A stretch of 64,000 bases of DNA from Archangium lipolyticum (GTDB lineage: Bacteria; Myxococcota; Myxococcia; Myxococcales; Myxococcaceae). Both the position numbers and the translations under genes were made by a program. Under the pieces are notes generated by a model. That model searched no databases. It was not told where the DNA came from and saw only the letters and a program-made list of their open reading frames with translations. The stretch is taken from positions 1 to 64,000 of the forward strand of contig NZ_JANKBZ010000013.1 in the NCBI RefSeq assembly GCF_024623785.1. The letters run 5' to 3'. This document shows positions 52,079 to 60,669 of the stretch, one piece after another (within the stretch, counting starts at the first letter, position 1; each line of letters begins with the position of its first letter).

Positions 52079-53503
52079 ATGGCCAGTGGCCTCATCATTC
52101 CTGGAGTCCAGGTAACCGTCGTCAAGGAAGTCCTTCCCCAGCAGCTCGCGCCGTCCGGAGTGCTGGGCCTCATCGGCTTCACCGAGGAGAATCCCGGCAA
52201 GGTCGTGCGCGCGAGCAACTGGTCGCGCTTCGTGGGAGTGCTGGGACGCGCCAGCGCCTACAGCCTGCCCGAGGCGAAGCAGGCGCTCGACAATGGCGTC
52301 TCCGAGCTGGTCATCTCGCCGTTGCCCGCCAGCGCCGGGGCCACCGCGAAGGTGGTCATCCCCGCGGACGCGACCAAGGGTGCGGCGGAGCCGCCCAAGG
52401 ACGCCGCCAAGGACGCTCCCAAGGGCAAGGACGCCAAGGCCGGCGCCGGCATCACCCTCGTGGCGCGCGCCCCGGGGCCCTGGGCCAATGGCATCGGCGT
52501 CAAGATCGAGTACCGCAACAACCTCGATCAGAGCATCTCCTTCGACCTGCAGGTCCTGGGGGAGAGCAATGGGAAGGAAGTCGTCCTCGAGGTGCACCGC
52601 AGCCTGACCCTGGAGTCGCTGACCGCGGCGCTCAAGGCGGGCTCCGCCTACGTGAAGGTGGACGAGTCGAAGGCGCTCGGCTGGCCCACCGCGGACGTGT
52701 ACACGCTCGCGGGCGGCAAGGACGCGACCGCCGACGACTATGCCGCCGCGCTCCGCCGCCTCCAGGACGAGCCCGACGTGGACATGGTCCTCGCCGCCAT
52801 CCAGGACTTCTCGGATCGGGCGAAGGTGACACGCATCTACGGCGACGTCATCAGCCACTGCAACAACCTGAGCGACGACTGCAAGGGCCGCCTCGGCTTC
52901 GGCCAGGTGCCGGACGCGGGCACCATGGAGGAGTTCGTGCAGCTCGCCAGCAACCTGGTGAGCGACCGGTTCGTGCTGGTGGCGCCCAACGGCGTGGCGG
53001 GCGCGGTGGCCGGCCTCGTGGGCAACCTCCCCTACTTCTACTCGCCCACCTTCAAGCGCATCTCCGGCGCGGGCGAGCTGCCGCCCATCCCGGTGGATGA
53101 CCAGAAGACCCTGCTCAAGGGCAACGTGGTCCCCGTGGTGCTCGAGCGCGGCCGCGGCACCATCGTGCTGCGCGGGCTCACCACGGATGGAGATCAGATC
53201 AACGTGCGCCGCGTGGCCGACCGGGCCGTGCGCACGCTGAAGATGATCGGCAACCTCTTCATCGGCCAGCTCAACACCGCGGATGGGCGCAGCGCGCTCA
53301 AGCAGAAGCTGACCGAGGCGATGCTCCAGATGGAGAAGGACGGCGCCATCGTCCCCTCCACGGATGGGAAGGATCCCGCCTTCAAGGTGGAGGTCTATTC
53401 CTCTCAGGAGGACTTCGCGCTGGGCATCGTCAGGGTGAACCTGGCCGTGCGGCCCGTGCGAGCCATTGACTACGTCTACGCGACCATCACGGTCCAGGTC
53501 TGA
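52079..53503 (+). CDS. Contractile tail sheath protein
   Basis: 474 residues. Phage-type sheath: N-terminal PGVQVTVVKEVLPQQLAPSGVLGLIGFT, and C-terminal KVEVYSSQEDFALGIVRVNLAVRPVRAIDYVYATITVQV, the conserved C-terminal beta strand that donates to neighbouring subunits. A low-complexity Lys/Asp/Pro insertion (KGAAEPPKDAAKDAPKGKDAKA, about 100-121) is probably surface-exposed. RBS GGAGAG 4-10 bases upstream. Contracts to drive the inner tube. Only one sheath gene is seen. Confidence 0.85.
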   Translation: MASGLIIPGVQVTVVKEVLPQQLAPSGVLGLIGFTEENPGKVVRASNWSRFVGVLGRASAYSLPEAKQALDNGVSELVISPLPASAGATAKVVIPADATKGAAEPPKDAAKDAPKGKDAKAGAGITLVARAPGPWANGIGVKIEYRNNLDQSISFDLQVLGESNGKEVVLEVHRSLTLESLTAALKAGSAYVKVDESKALGWPTADVYTLAGGKDATADDYAAALRRLQDEPDVDMVLAAIQDFSDRAKVTRIYGDVISHCNNLSDDCKGRLGFGQVPDAGTMEEFVQLASNLVSDRFVLVAPNGVAGAVAGLVGNLPYFYSPTFKRISGAGELPPIPVDDQKTLLKGNVVPVVLERGRGTIVLRGLTTDGDQINVRRVADRAVRTLKMIGNLFIGQLNTADGRSALKQKLTEAMLQMEKDGAIVPSTDGKDPAFKVEVYSSQEDFALGIVRVNLAVRPVRAIDYVYATITVQV

Positions 53504-53518
53504 TGAGGAAACACGCAG

Positions 53519-53908
53519 ATGCCAACGGTATTCTCCGCCAATCGCAGCAGCATCCTCGTCGACGGTGAGGCCGTCGAGGGACTCCAGTCGCTCGTCTTCC
53601 GCGTCGTCACCGAGCGCGAGGACATCCGGGCCATCGGCTCCAACGAGCGTGTCGAGGTCATCTTCGGCCTGCGCACCGTGCAGGGCGAGCTGGTGATCCG
53701 CTCCGCGAGCGTCAAGCTCGACACGCTGTTGCAGAACCGCGCGAAGTTCCAGCTCGTCGCGAGCCTCAAGCGCACCGAGGGCAACGACGAGACGCGCACG
53801 GTGTCGTTCGACGACTGCTTCGTGGAGGGCAAGTCCTTCCGTCTGGACGCGCACGGCAGCGCGGCCACCAGCTACGCGTTCACCGCCACGCGAGTGCGCG
53901 AGGAATAG
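53519..53908 (+). CDS. Tail tube protein (XkdM-like)
   Basis: 129 residues, small beta-barrel-like protein. FSANRSSILVDGEAVEGLQSLVFRVV at the N-terminus and DDCFVEGKSFRLDAHGSAATSYAFTATRVREE at the C-terminus match the beta-sandwich/tube pattern of contractile-tail tube proteins. Follows the sheath by 15 bp as in myophages. Identification by size, order and pattern. Confidence 0.75.
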   Translation: MPTVFSANRSSILVDGEAVEGLQSLVFRVVTEREDIRAIGSNERVEVIFGLRTVQGELVIRSASVKLDTLLQNRAKFQLVASLKRTEGNDETRTVSFDDCFVEGKSFRLDAHGSAATSYAFTATRVREE

Positions 53909-53911
53909 CCC

Positions 53912-54745
53912 ATGGGAGCGGAGCCCGCGCACATGATCGAGGTGGACGGAAAGACGTTCTCCGTCCACTTCGAGGGCCCGGACGAACGGGTGGTGCGAGT
54001 GGATACGCGCTCGGGGGAGTGCGTCCACCTGCGCCGCTGGCGGTTCGACGAGCACCTGCGAGCGCTCGACCGGCATGCCTGGGCCGATGAGCGCGGGCTC
54101 CGCTTCGATCACGAAGGTTTCTCGCGCGACGTGCTGCGCGACTCCGGTGTACCGGACCCGCTCCACGAGGAGCTGGCATCGCTGGCCCTGTGGTGGGCCA
54201 CCGGTGGAGACAGGGAGCCGGCCTCCGGCGTGGGACCGGACGGATGGCTGCGCATTGGAACCCTCCGCGCCCGGCTCCGGCCGTGGACCTTTTCCGAGCG
54301 TTCGAGGGCCATGGGCGCGAGCCTCACCGCGCGCCCCGATGGCACCCGGGAGCTCGGCCTCGAGCGCTACCTGCGCGCGATGCTCGCCGCGTCCGTCGTG
54401 GCGCTCGATCCGGCGGGGGTGGAGCTGTCGATGCTGGACGGAGCCACCACGGCCGCGCTGCTCGATGTGGTCGTCGCACTCAACACCGCTGGGGAGCGCG
54501 ACGAGGACAAGAAGATGAGGGCCTCCGATGCCGAGGGCCAGGCACTGGCGCGATTGACGCTGCTCCTGTGCCGGACACTCGGTTGGACGCCTTCGCAGGT
54601 GTGGGAGGCACCGGCGGCGGAGATCGACCGGCTGCTCGCGATTCTGGCGGTGACGGAGGCTTCGGCTCCGGCACCGGTGGCGCCTCGGACTCCGGGGCTC
54701 GCGGATCATCCCGATGCGGTGGTGATCCAGGTGGAGGCAGGGTGA
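53912..54745 (+). CDS. Tail-cluster hypothetical protein (tail-chaperone position)
   Basis: 277 residues, helical C-half (LERYLRAMLAASVVALDPAGVELSMLDGATTAALLDVVVALNTAGERDEDKKMRASDAEGQALARL, about 148-213). It sits between the tube and the next protein, the place of the tail-assembly chaperone (XkdN/gpG-like) in related clusters; the sequence itself is not recognised. Its stop overlaps the next start (TGATG). Only 4 bp after the tube gene. Confidence 0.65.
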   Translation: MGAEPAHMIEVDGKTFSVHFEGPDERVVRVDTRSGECVHLRRWRFDEHLRALDRHAWADERGLRFDHEGFSRDVLRDSGVPDPLHEELASLALWWATGGDREPASGVGPDGWLRIGTLRARLRPWTFSERSRAMGASLTARPDGTRELGLERYLRAMLAASVVALDPAGVELSMLDGATTAALLDVVVALNTAGERDEDKKMRASDAEGQALARLTLLLCRTLGWTPSQVWEAPAAEIDRLLAILAVTEASAPAPVAPRTPGLADHPDAVVIQVEAG

Positions 54746-56463
54746 TGCGCGCGAACACCACGACACGGGGAATCGTCTCATTCCTCTCCCGCCCGGCGTT
54801 CCGGGTGATGGAAGACATCGCGAGGCAGTTGGGCACACGGCTTCCCGAGCAGCCCCCTGTCACCAGTGCGGAAGACACACAGGAACCGCCCACTTCCGAG
54901 CGGCAGGTGAGCGCGCGGACGGAGCCTGGCTCGTCGACTGCCGCGGCCCCGCGAGCCGGGATGACGGAGGCCACTCCGGCCCTGTCCTCATCGCCTTTCC
55001 CCGTCGGGACGGAGACCGTGAATGTGTCCTCGTCCGAGCCCACCCCCTCGCGCGCCGAGGTCCGCAGCCTCGATCCACTCCCGGCTGACTCGGAGCCCTC
55101 TGCCTTCCAGGACGCAATCACGGAAGCCGGAACACGCGCTCCCGTTGCCGCACGGTCCCTGTCCGCTCCTCGTGCGGAGGTCCGGAGCAGCGACCCCATG
55201 GCGAGGACGGCCTCCGCCACTCCGGGTGCACAGGAGCGCGGCAGGCGCATCGTTCGGCTCCTGCCTCGTACCGCACCTGGTGCGGAATCCCCGGCTTCGA
55301 GCACCTCGTACTCCGTCGAGCCTCTCGAGGAGACGATCCATTCCGCCACCTCGCTCCCGCCCCCAGGCATCCGAGCGAAGGCACCGATTCCGTCCGCGAC
55401 GCCCTCCCCTGCCTGGGCCGAAGCTCCGTCATCGCCTTCGCCTTCCATCGCTCGTACCGAGGTGCTCCCGGCTTCTCCTTCCGTCTCCCGCGCCGAAGCG
55501 CCCAAGACATCCGCTTCCGTGGCTCACACCGAAGCGCCGTCCCTTCTCCCAAGCGTCGCCCGCGCTGAGGCTCCGTCATCGACTCCGCCTTCCGCTGTTC
55601 GCGCCGGAACGCACCCGGCTTCTCCTTCGGTCTCCCGCACCGAGACACACCCGGTTCCGCCTTCCATCTCTCACGTCCAGGCACCGTCACCGGCTTCTCC
55701 TTCCGTCTCCCGCGCTGAAGCACCCATGACATCCGCTTCCGTGGCTCGCGCCGAAGCGTTGTCCCCTCCCCTGAACGTCGCCCGCGCCGAGGCTCCGTCA
55801 TCTCCTTCGCCGTCCGTTGCCCGCGCGGAAGTGCACCCGGCATCTGATTCCACTGCTCGCGCCGAGGCGCTGTCCCCTCCTCCGCGGAGCACTCCAGGCC
55901 CGCGCGTCGTGCGTGTCCTCCCTCCCCCATCGCGGCAGGAAATCGAAACCCGGCTGGAACTTCGCCCCACTTCCTCCATCGAGCCCACCGCTGCCCGTGC
56001 CCCCATCCGCGCGGACTCCGGACCCGAGTCGGCCGGAAGCGCGAGCCCCAAGAAGCGGCTCACGTTCCTCCCTGCTCCCGAGTCCTCCTCTTCACCTTCA
56101 CCGGCCCTCGATTCCACCTCGTCCCGAGCCCCCGTGAGCTCACCGCTCCCCGCTTCCGAAGGCAGCAGCGGCCCTCGACCCGGCACCGTCCCCGCCGCTC
56201 TTACCGAGCAGGTCACGCGAGGCCTGGCACCCGTCTGGGAGCAGGCCCACCAGCTCACGCACGCCGCGCTCACCGTGGAGCGTGCCTCGGCCCCGGCGAG
56301 CACCGTGACGGCGCCTCCGAGCAATGCCGTGCGCAACACGTTCAACGTCAACGTCCACCTGGATCCCTCCGCTCCCCAGGAGGGTCTGGACCGGCGCACG
56401 TTGGAGGACGCGCTGGTCGACATCCTTCGCGAGACGGCACGCCGTCATGGGTTGGAGGTCTGA
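54745..56463 (+). CDS. Ser/Pro/Ala-rich repeat protein in the tape-measure slot
   Basis: 572 residues. N-terminus RANTTTRGIVSFLSRPAFRVMEDIARQLGTRLP (helical), then a long disordered region. From about 232 to 378 it has about 12 imperfect copies of a unit like SPSVARAEAPS (variants SVSRAEAPK, SVAHTEAPS, SVARAEVHP, STARAEALS), with a 222-bp (74-residue) higher-order repeat (compare 55480 and 55702). The last 45 residues (NAVRNTFNVNVHLDPS then RRTLEDALVDILRETARRHGLEV) are folded and look conserved. Position after the chaperone slot and before the hub gene is where tape measure proteins lie, but it is not helical enough to be one by usual standards. No family recognised. Confidence 0.65.
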   Translation: MRANTTTRGIVSFLSRPAFRVMEDIARQLGTRLPEQPPVTSAEDTQEPPTSERQVSARTEPGSSTAAAPRAGMTEATPALSSSPFPVGTETVNVSSSEPTPSRAEVRSLDPLPADSEPSAFQDAITEAGTRAPVAARSLSAPRAEVRSSDPMARTASATPGAQERGRRIVRLLPRTAPGAESPASSTSYSVEPLEETIHSATSLPPPGIRAKAPIPSATPSPAWAEAPSSPSPSIARTEVLPASPSVSRAEAPKTSASVAHTEAPSLLPSVARAEAPSSTPPSAVRAGTHPASPSVSRTETHPVPPSISHVQAPSPASPSVSRAEAPMTSASVARAEALSPPLNVARAEAPSSPSPSVARAEVHPASDSTARAEALSPPPRSTPGPRVVRVLPPPSRQEIETRLELRPTSSIEPTAARAPIRADSGPESAGSASPKKRLTFLPAPESSSSPSPALDSTSSRAPVSSPLPASEGSSGPRPGTVPAALTEQVTRGLAPVWEQAHQLTHAALTVERASAPASTVTAPPSNAVRNTFNVNVHLDPSAPQEGLDRRTLEDALVDILRETARRHGLEV

Positions 56464-56466
56464 GCC

Positions 56467-57495
56467 ATGGCTGGAATCGCCTACGAAGTGACGATCGGCT
56501 CCTTCCAGGCCTCGAGCCAGGCCGGCCAGGGCAACGGGTACGTCCGCTCCATCGTGAGCGAGCTGACCATGGATGGTGCCGGGGGACGCTGCTACCTGGA
56601 GCTGGTGGCCTCGGACTCGGAGCCACCCGCGCCCGGGGACGAGACGACGATCTCACTCGACGACGGGAACGGCGCCGTCACGGTCTTCACCGGCACGGTG
56701 CTGGAGACGAAGGCCTCGCCGGACACGACCCTCATCGTGGGCACGGATGGGCTGGCGAAGCTCGCCCGGCTCGACGTGAGCGGGGTCTACGAACAGACCT
56801 CGGCCGGCTCCATCGTCAGTGAGCTGGTCCAGAAAGCCGGAGCCACCGCGGGCACCGTCGAGGACGGCCCCACGTTCACCAGCTACGTGCTCCACCGCGG
56901 GCCGAGGGCGCTCCGCCACATCCACCGCCTGGCCGAGCAGTGTGGCTTCGACGTGTACACGGATGGAGAGGGCGCGGTGCACTTCGCCGCGCCGAAGCAG
57001 GGCGGAGCGGATCACACCTTCACCTATCGGGAGCAGGTCCTGAAGATCGAGCTCCTGCGCACCCCGCTGGCCTACGACGGCGTGGAGGTGTGGGGCGAGG
57101 GCGCCGCGAGCACCCAGGGCTCCGAGAAGTCCCACTGGCTCGTCGCCGATCTCTCCTCGGTCAGCGGCAAGGCCGCCGCCGACGCGGACTTCAAGGTGCA
57201 ATCCGGGAGCGAGGGCGAGCTGTCGCGCGAGGTCCGGGATGGCGCGGTGCGGACCGGCGACGACGCAACCGCCCAGGCCGAGGCGCGGATGAAGGCGCTG
57301 GCCTCACGCGCCCTGCGCGGCTTCGCCGTGGTGCTCGGTGCCCCGGCCGTGAAGCCGGGAGATCTCGTGGAGTTCGCTGACATCCCCGCCACGCATGCGG
57401 TGCATGCGCTGGCCTCCGACAAGGTGCTCCGCGTGCGCGCGGTGCGGCACACGCTGAACGCCCGGTCGGGCTTCGTCACCCGGATGGAGTTCTGA
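56467..57495 (+). CDS. Tail hub protein (gpD / gp27 / XkdQ-like)
   Basis: 342 residues. Phage late-control D type: beta-barrel start (YEVTIGSFQASSQAGQGNGYVRSIVSEL), GSIVSELVQKAGATAGTVEDGPTFTSYVLHRGPRALRHIHRLAEQCGFDVYTDGEGAVHF typical of gpD/gp27, and a C-terminal barrel that ends with VKPGDLVEFADIPATHAVHALASDKVLRVRAVRHTL. Forms the hub connecting baseplate and spike. Start ATG 56467. Confidence 0.8.
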   Translation: MAGIAYEVTIGSFQASSQAGQGNGYVRSIVSELTMDGAGGRCYLELVASDSEPPAPGDETTISLDDGNGAVTVFTGTVLETKASPDTTLIVGTDGLAKLARLDVSGVYEQTSAGSIVSELVQKAGATAGTVEDGPTFTSYVLHRGPRALRHIHRLAEQCGFDVYTDGEGAVHFAAPKQGGADHTFTYREQVLKIELLRTPLAYDGVEVWGEGAASTQGSEKSHWLVADLSSVSGKAAADADFKVQSGSEGELSREVRDGAVRTGDDATAQAEARMKALASRALRGFAVVLGAPAVKPGDLVEFADIPATHAVHALASDKVLRVRAVRHTLNARSGFVTRMEF

Positions 57496-57496
57496 G

Positions 57497-58387
57497 ATGG
57501 CCGTACGCATTGGAAAGATAGAGCTCATCGGGCTCACCAACATCTACACCGAGGACACCCGGAACCTGGTGCAGCAGCGCGTGCCGGGGCAGTCGGGAAA
57601 CATCTTCCAGGACCTCGGGCGCGAGCCCGTCACCGTCGTCATGGAGGGCATCCTCCTGGGCGAGGACACGCAGGCCGCCCTCGAGGAGCTGCGCCAGGCG
57701 CAGATGAAGGCCACGCCGATGTCGTTCGCCGCGGACGCCATCGCCGGTGCCGATCTGACGGACGTGCTCATCGCCGACTTCCAGGTGAAGCAGCTCGCCG
57801 GCCACGAGAGCCGCTACAGCTTCTTCCTGAAGGTGAAGGAGTACGTGGAGCCGCCGGCCTCCGAGGACGCTGGCGCCGCCGCCGTGGACGAGGCCGCCGC
57901 CGAGGATGCCGCCACCTGGGCCCAGGGCTCCACCGACGCCGCCGCCGTGCTGCAGGACCCCGACTCCCTCATGGACGCCGTGGACAGCAACCCCGAGGTG
58001 CTCGCCCACCTGAGCCCGGACGAGCTCGGCTCCGTCGTCACCCAGACGCAGGACAAGCTGAGCGGGGAGAACTTCGGCAACCTCCTCGGCGCACTCGGCA
58101 AGACCAATCCCGGGGCGATCGGTGGCTTCATCGACTCGCTGAAGAACTCCGGCAGCCTGGGCGGCTTCATCCAGAAGCTCGCCGCAGAGGGCGTCAACCT
58201 CATGCAGAAGCTCAAGGGGATCGACCTTGGCGCGGCGCTCAGCCTCATCAAGGCCATCGCCGGCGCGGGTGACTTCCTCGCGAAGCTGCAGCGCGTGGTC
58301 CAGGAGGCCACGGCGCTCGGCGAGTCGGTGGGCAAGTTCGATCCGCTCGGGCCCTTCAAGGATCTCGACATGGGGGCAAACCCGTGA
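57497..58387 (+). CDS. Baseplate protein with gp53/DNA-circularization-type N-domain
   Basis: 296 residues. N-domain (1 to about 115): RIGKIELIGLTNIYTEDTRNLVQQRVPGQSGNIFQDLGREPVTVVMEGILLGEDTQAALEELRQAQMKATPMSFAADAI, characteristic of the DNA_circ_N/gp53 baseplate group. C-terminal half is a Leu/Ala-rich, Gly-containing helical part (SLMDAVDSNPEVLAHLSPDELGSVVTQTQDKLSGENFGNLLGALGKTNPGAIGG) that is unusual for the family. ATG 57497 directly follows the hub stop. It overlaps the next gene by 4 bp (GTGA). Confidence 0.7.
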   Translation: MAVRIGKIELIGLTNIYTEDTRNLVQQRVPGQSGNIFQDLGREPVTVVMEGILLGEDTQAALEELRQAQMKATPMSFAADAIAGADLTDVLIADFQVKQLAGHESRYSFFLKVKEYVEPPASEDAGAAAVDEAAAEDAATWAQGSTDAAAVLQDPDSLMDAVDSNPEVLAHLSPDELGSVVTQTQDKLSGENFGNLLGALGKTNPGAIGGFIDSLKNSGSLGGFIQKLAAEGVNLMQKLKGIDLGAALSLIKAIAGAGDFLAKLQRVVQEATALGESVGKFDPLGPFKDLDMGANP

Positions 58388-58929
58388 GCACCACCACGGC
58401 GGACATCATCGACGGCATCGCCCGGCTCATCACCGCCCTCAAGGAGCTGCTCGAGACCGACACGGTCGAGGCGCTGGTGGACCTGGTGAAGAAGCTCGGC
58501 ATCGGCCAGCCGGTGAAGGTGGGGCTCCAAGCGCTCGCCCGGGTGCTGGAGATCCTCGTCGGGTGGATCGAGAAGCTGGAGCAGGTGGCACGCCTCCCGG
58601 CGTTCCTCGAGGCCCTGGACCCGGCCTTCGAGCAGGTGAAGGAGCTGGCGAGCAGCTCGGGCCAGGACATGCAGGACATGGGGCTCGGCTCACTGGCGCC
58701 CGTGATCGACGCATCCCGGGCGGCGATCGATCTCGCGGACAAGATCCGGCGTGGTGCCGAGGTCATCCTGAAGGGCTACCTGCCGGAGCAGTCCCTCGTG
58801 CACCTGCGGGAGTCCGTCCAGGGCCTCGCCAGGAGGCTTCGAGAGATGCAGCAGAAGCTCGATGCCCCAGCAGCGCCAGCCCCAGCAGCCGCGAACAAGA
58901 CCCTTCTCCCCGCGGGAGCGATTCCATGA
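58384..58929 (+). CDS. Helical hypothetical protein of the tail cluster
   Basis: 181 residues, GTG start overlapping the previous stop. Amphipathic helices (ADIIDGIARLITALKELLETDTVEALVDLVKKLGIGQPVKVGLQALARVLEILVGWIEKLEQV) and an Ala/Pro-rich C-terminus. It reminds me in composition of the helical protein at 51328, but I see no clear alignment. Role unknown; it is translationally coupled on both sides, so it is a true part of the tail operon. Confidence 0.65.
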   Translation: MSTTTADIIDGIARLITALKELLETDTVEALVDLVKKLGIGQPVKVGLQALARVLEILVGWIEKLEQVARLPAFLEALDPAFEQVKELASSSGQDMQDMGLGSLAPVIDASRAAIDLADKIRRGAEVILKGYLPEQSLVHLRESVQGLARRLREMQQKLDAPAAPAPAAANKTLLPAGAIP

Positions 58930-59558
58930 GCGACCTCGTGACCATCATCCGTGCCCTCATCCGCGACGAGCTCGCGTCGCTGCGCCTCGGCGACATCGGC
59001 GTGGTGACGAGCTCCTTCCCCCATGCGGACGGGGACGAGAACAACCATGAGTGCAACGTGCAGCTGCGCGAGAGCGGCGTGGAGCTGCGGAAGGTGCCCA
59101 TCGTCACCCCGCACATCGGCATGGTGAGCGCGCCGCGCGCGGGCGAGCTGGTCCTCATCTCCTACGTGGGAGGGGACGCCAACCGCCCCATCGTGGCGGG
59201 CCGGCTCTACTCGGACGAGGTCAACCCGCCCGTGCACGAGGCGGACGAGTGGCGCGTCGTCGCCCCTCCGGGAGGCACCACCTCCATCGCCATCGACAAG
59301 GATCAGTCCATCGTCTTCACCGCCGGGGAGAACGTGGTGACGATCAAGCAGGATGACGTCATCACCATCCAGGGCAAGGCGGACCTGACCATCCAGGTGG
59401 ACGGCAACGTCGAGCTCAAATGCCAGGACTGCAAGATCGACGCGTCCGGCAACATCGACCTGGGCAGCAGTGGCAGTGGCGTCATCACCGAGAAGAGCCA
59501 CAAGTGCTACTTCACGGGCGAGGCGCTCAAGGGCTCGCAGAGCGTGAAGGCGAAGTGA
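58926..59558 (+). CDS. Baseplate spike protein (gpV / VgrG-tip-like)
   Basis: 210 residues. N-terminal OB-fold segment (DIGVVTSSFPHADGDENNHECNVQLRESGVELRKVPIVTPHIGMVSAPRAGELVLISYVGGDANRPIVAGRLYSDEVNPP), then a repeated V-x-I beta-helix shaft (TIKQDDVITIQGKADLTIQVDGNVELKCQDCKIDASGNIDLGSSG). This is the trimeric membrane-piercing spike design. Start at the ATG overlapping the previous stop. Confidence 0.82.
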   Translation: MSDLVTIIRALIRDELASLRLGDIGVVTSSFPHADGDENNHECNVQLRESGVELRKVPIVTPHIGMVSAPRAGELVLISYVGGDANRPIVAGRLYSDEVNPPVHEADEWRVVAPPGGTTSIAIDKDQSIVFTAGENVVTIKQDDVITIQGKADLTIQVDGNVELKCQDCKIDASGNIDLGSSGSGVITEKSHKCYFTGEALKGSQSVKAK

Positions 59559-59561
59559 GCC

Positions 59562-60212
59562 ATGCCCGCACCGAGCGCATCCGAGATCGAGAACCTCGCC
59601 AAGGGAGCCATGCAGTCGGCGAGCCTGAGGGGCGAGAACGCACCGGACCTGGCGGCCGCGCTGGGCCAGGCCTGCGGGCAGGCCTTCACCCTGTTCGTCT
59701 CGCTGGCCATGGTGGCGCCCGGCATCCCCGCGGCGGCGCCGCCTCCAGCCGGCTCCGGGAGCACGGCGGGGCCGGGGACGCTGCTGCCCCCGCCCGCGGG
59801 AGGACCCGGCGCGTCGATGATCGAGCCCATCGCCATGGGCATGCTCGCCTCGAACAAGATCCGGGGTGAGAAGCAGAGCGCGCTGGCCAAGGCCATCGCC
59901 CAGTCCATCGAGCAGGCGCTCACCCTCTTCACCACGCAGGTGAAGGTGGCGCCGGGGATGGCCATCGCCGGCTTCACCACCACGGCTCCGGGCAACCTCA
60001 TGGGCGCGGCGCCCGCCAAGCCCATGCTCCAGCCCATCGTCCTGGGCTTCCTCCAATCGGGAGGCATGCGCGGACAGAACGCACCGGACCTGGCCGGAGC
60101 CATCGCCGAGACGCTGTCCAACGCGCTCACCCAGATGATGACGCGGCTCAAGGTGACCCCGGGCATTCCGTGCACGCCCGCGGCCACCGCCGGGCCCGGG
60201 AGGTTGGTGTGA
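59562..60212 (+). CDS. Threefold-repeat protein after the spike gene
   Basis: 216 residues built from three ~50-residue repeats separated by Pro/Gly linkers: about 8-57 (IENLAKGAMQSASLRGENAPDLAAALGQACGQAFTLFVSLAMVAPGIP), 86-136 (IEPIAMGMLASNKIRGEKQSALAKAIAQSIEQALTLFTTQVKVAPGM), 152-202 (LQPIVLGFLQSGGMRGQNAPDLAGAIAETLSNALTQMMTRLKVTPGIP). Conserved core: R-G-[EQ]-x-x-x-x-L-A-x-A-[IL]...A-L-T-[LQ]...V-[AT]-P-G-[IM]. Located where PAAR tip genes usually lie. Not recognised; one polypeptide may mimic a trimer. Ends by a TGATG overlap with the gp25 gene. Confidence 0.7.
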   Translation: MPAPSASEIENLAKGAMQSASLRGENAPDLAAALGQACGQAFTLFVSLAMVAPGIPAAAPPPAGSGSTAGPGTLLPPPAGGPGASMIEPIAMGMLASNKIRGEKQSALAKAIAQSIEQALTLFTTQVKVAPGMAIAGFTTTAPGNLMGAAPAKPMLQPIVLGFLQSGGMRGQNAPDLAGAIAETLSNALTQMMTRLKVTPGIPCTPAATAGPGRLV

Positions 60213-60622
60213 TGGCGGACGAGCTGAAGACAGACTTGAAGCTCGCCTTCAAGGACACGGGCGAGATCGACCTCGACTGGAGCACCGACACCGGGGCGGC
60301 CACGGTGAGCGGCAAGGACAACCTCGTCCAGGCCCTGACGATGCGGCTGATCGTCTACCGGGGGCACCTGGAGCAGCTCGGCCATGGCCGCTACGGCAGC
60401 CGGGTGGCGGATCTCATCGGCGAGCCGTTGGATCGCCAGAACCTCGAGCTGCTGCGCCGCTACGTGCGCCAGGCGCTCAAGGAGGATCCCCGCGTCCAGG
60501 AGGTGACGTCCCTGCGCGTCAGCGCCCGTCCCGATCTGCCGGGAGCGGTGGATGTGCGGGCCAGCGTCCGGGCCATCACCGGCGACGAAGTGGAGCTGGG
60601 CCTCGCGCTCGACCTCGGGTGA
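60212..60622 (+). CDS. Baseplate wedge protein (gp25/XkdS-like)
   Basis: 136 residues. LKTDLKLAFKDTGEIDLDWSTDTGAATVSGKDNLVQALTMRLIVYRGHLEQLGHGRYGSRVADLIGEPLDRQNLELLRRYVRQALKEDPRVQEVTSLRV is the gp25/DUF2634 fold: a short beta region, then the conserved helix with small-residue loops (L-x-x-x-x-x-[DE]-P-R-V). Baseplate-to-sheath connector. Start ATG 60212 overlaps the previous stop. Confidence 0.8.
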   Translation: MADELKTDLKLAFKDTGEIDLDWSTDTGAATVSGKDNLVQALTMRLIVYRGHLEQLGHGRYGSRVADLIGEPLDRQNLELLRRYVRQALKEDPRVQEVTSLRVSARPDLPGAVDVRASVRAITGDEVELGLALDLG

Positions 60623-60669
60623 GCACGAGCGGCCGTCACTCAATCCAAGACACGACTTCGGAGAGCACC

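Noticed and set aside
51839..54838. 999-codon minus-strand open frame over sheath and tube genes
   Set aside because: Low-complexity Arg/His/Leu-rich translation typical of antisense of a high-GC gene; the plus-strand proteins have clear tail motifs.
55440..55880. CRISPR-like regular repeats
   Set aside because: The periodicity is that of a protein-coding repeat (in frame, imperfect, no equal spacers, no cas genes).
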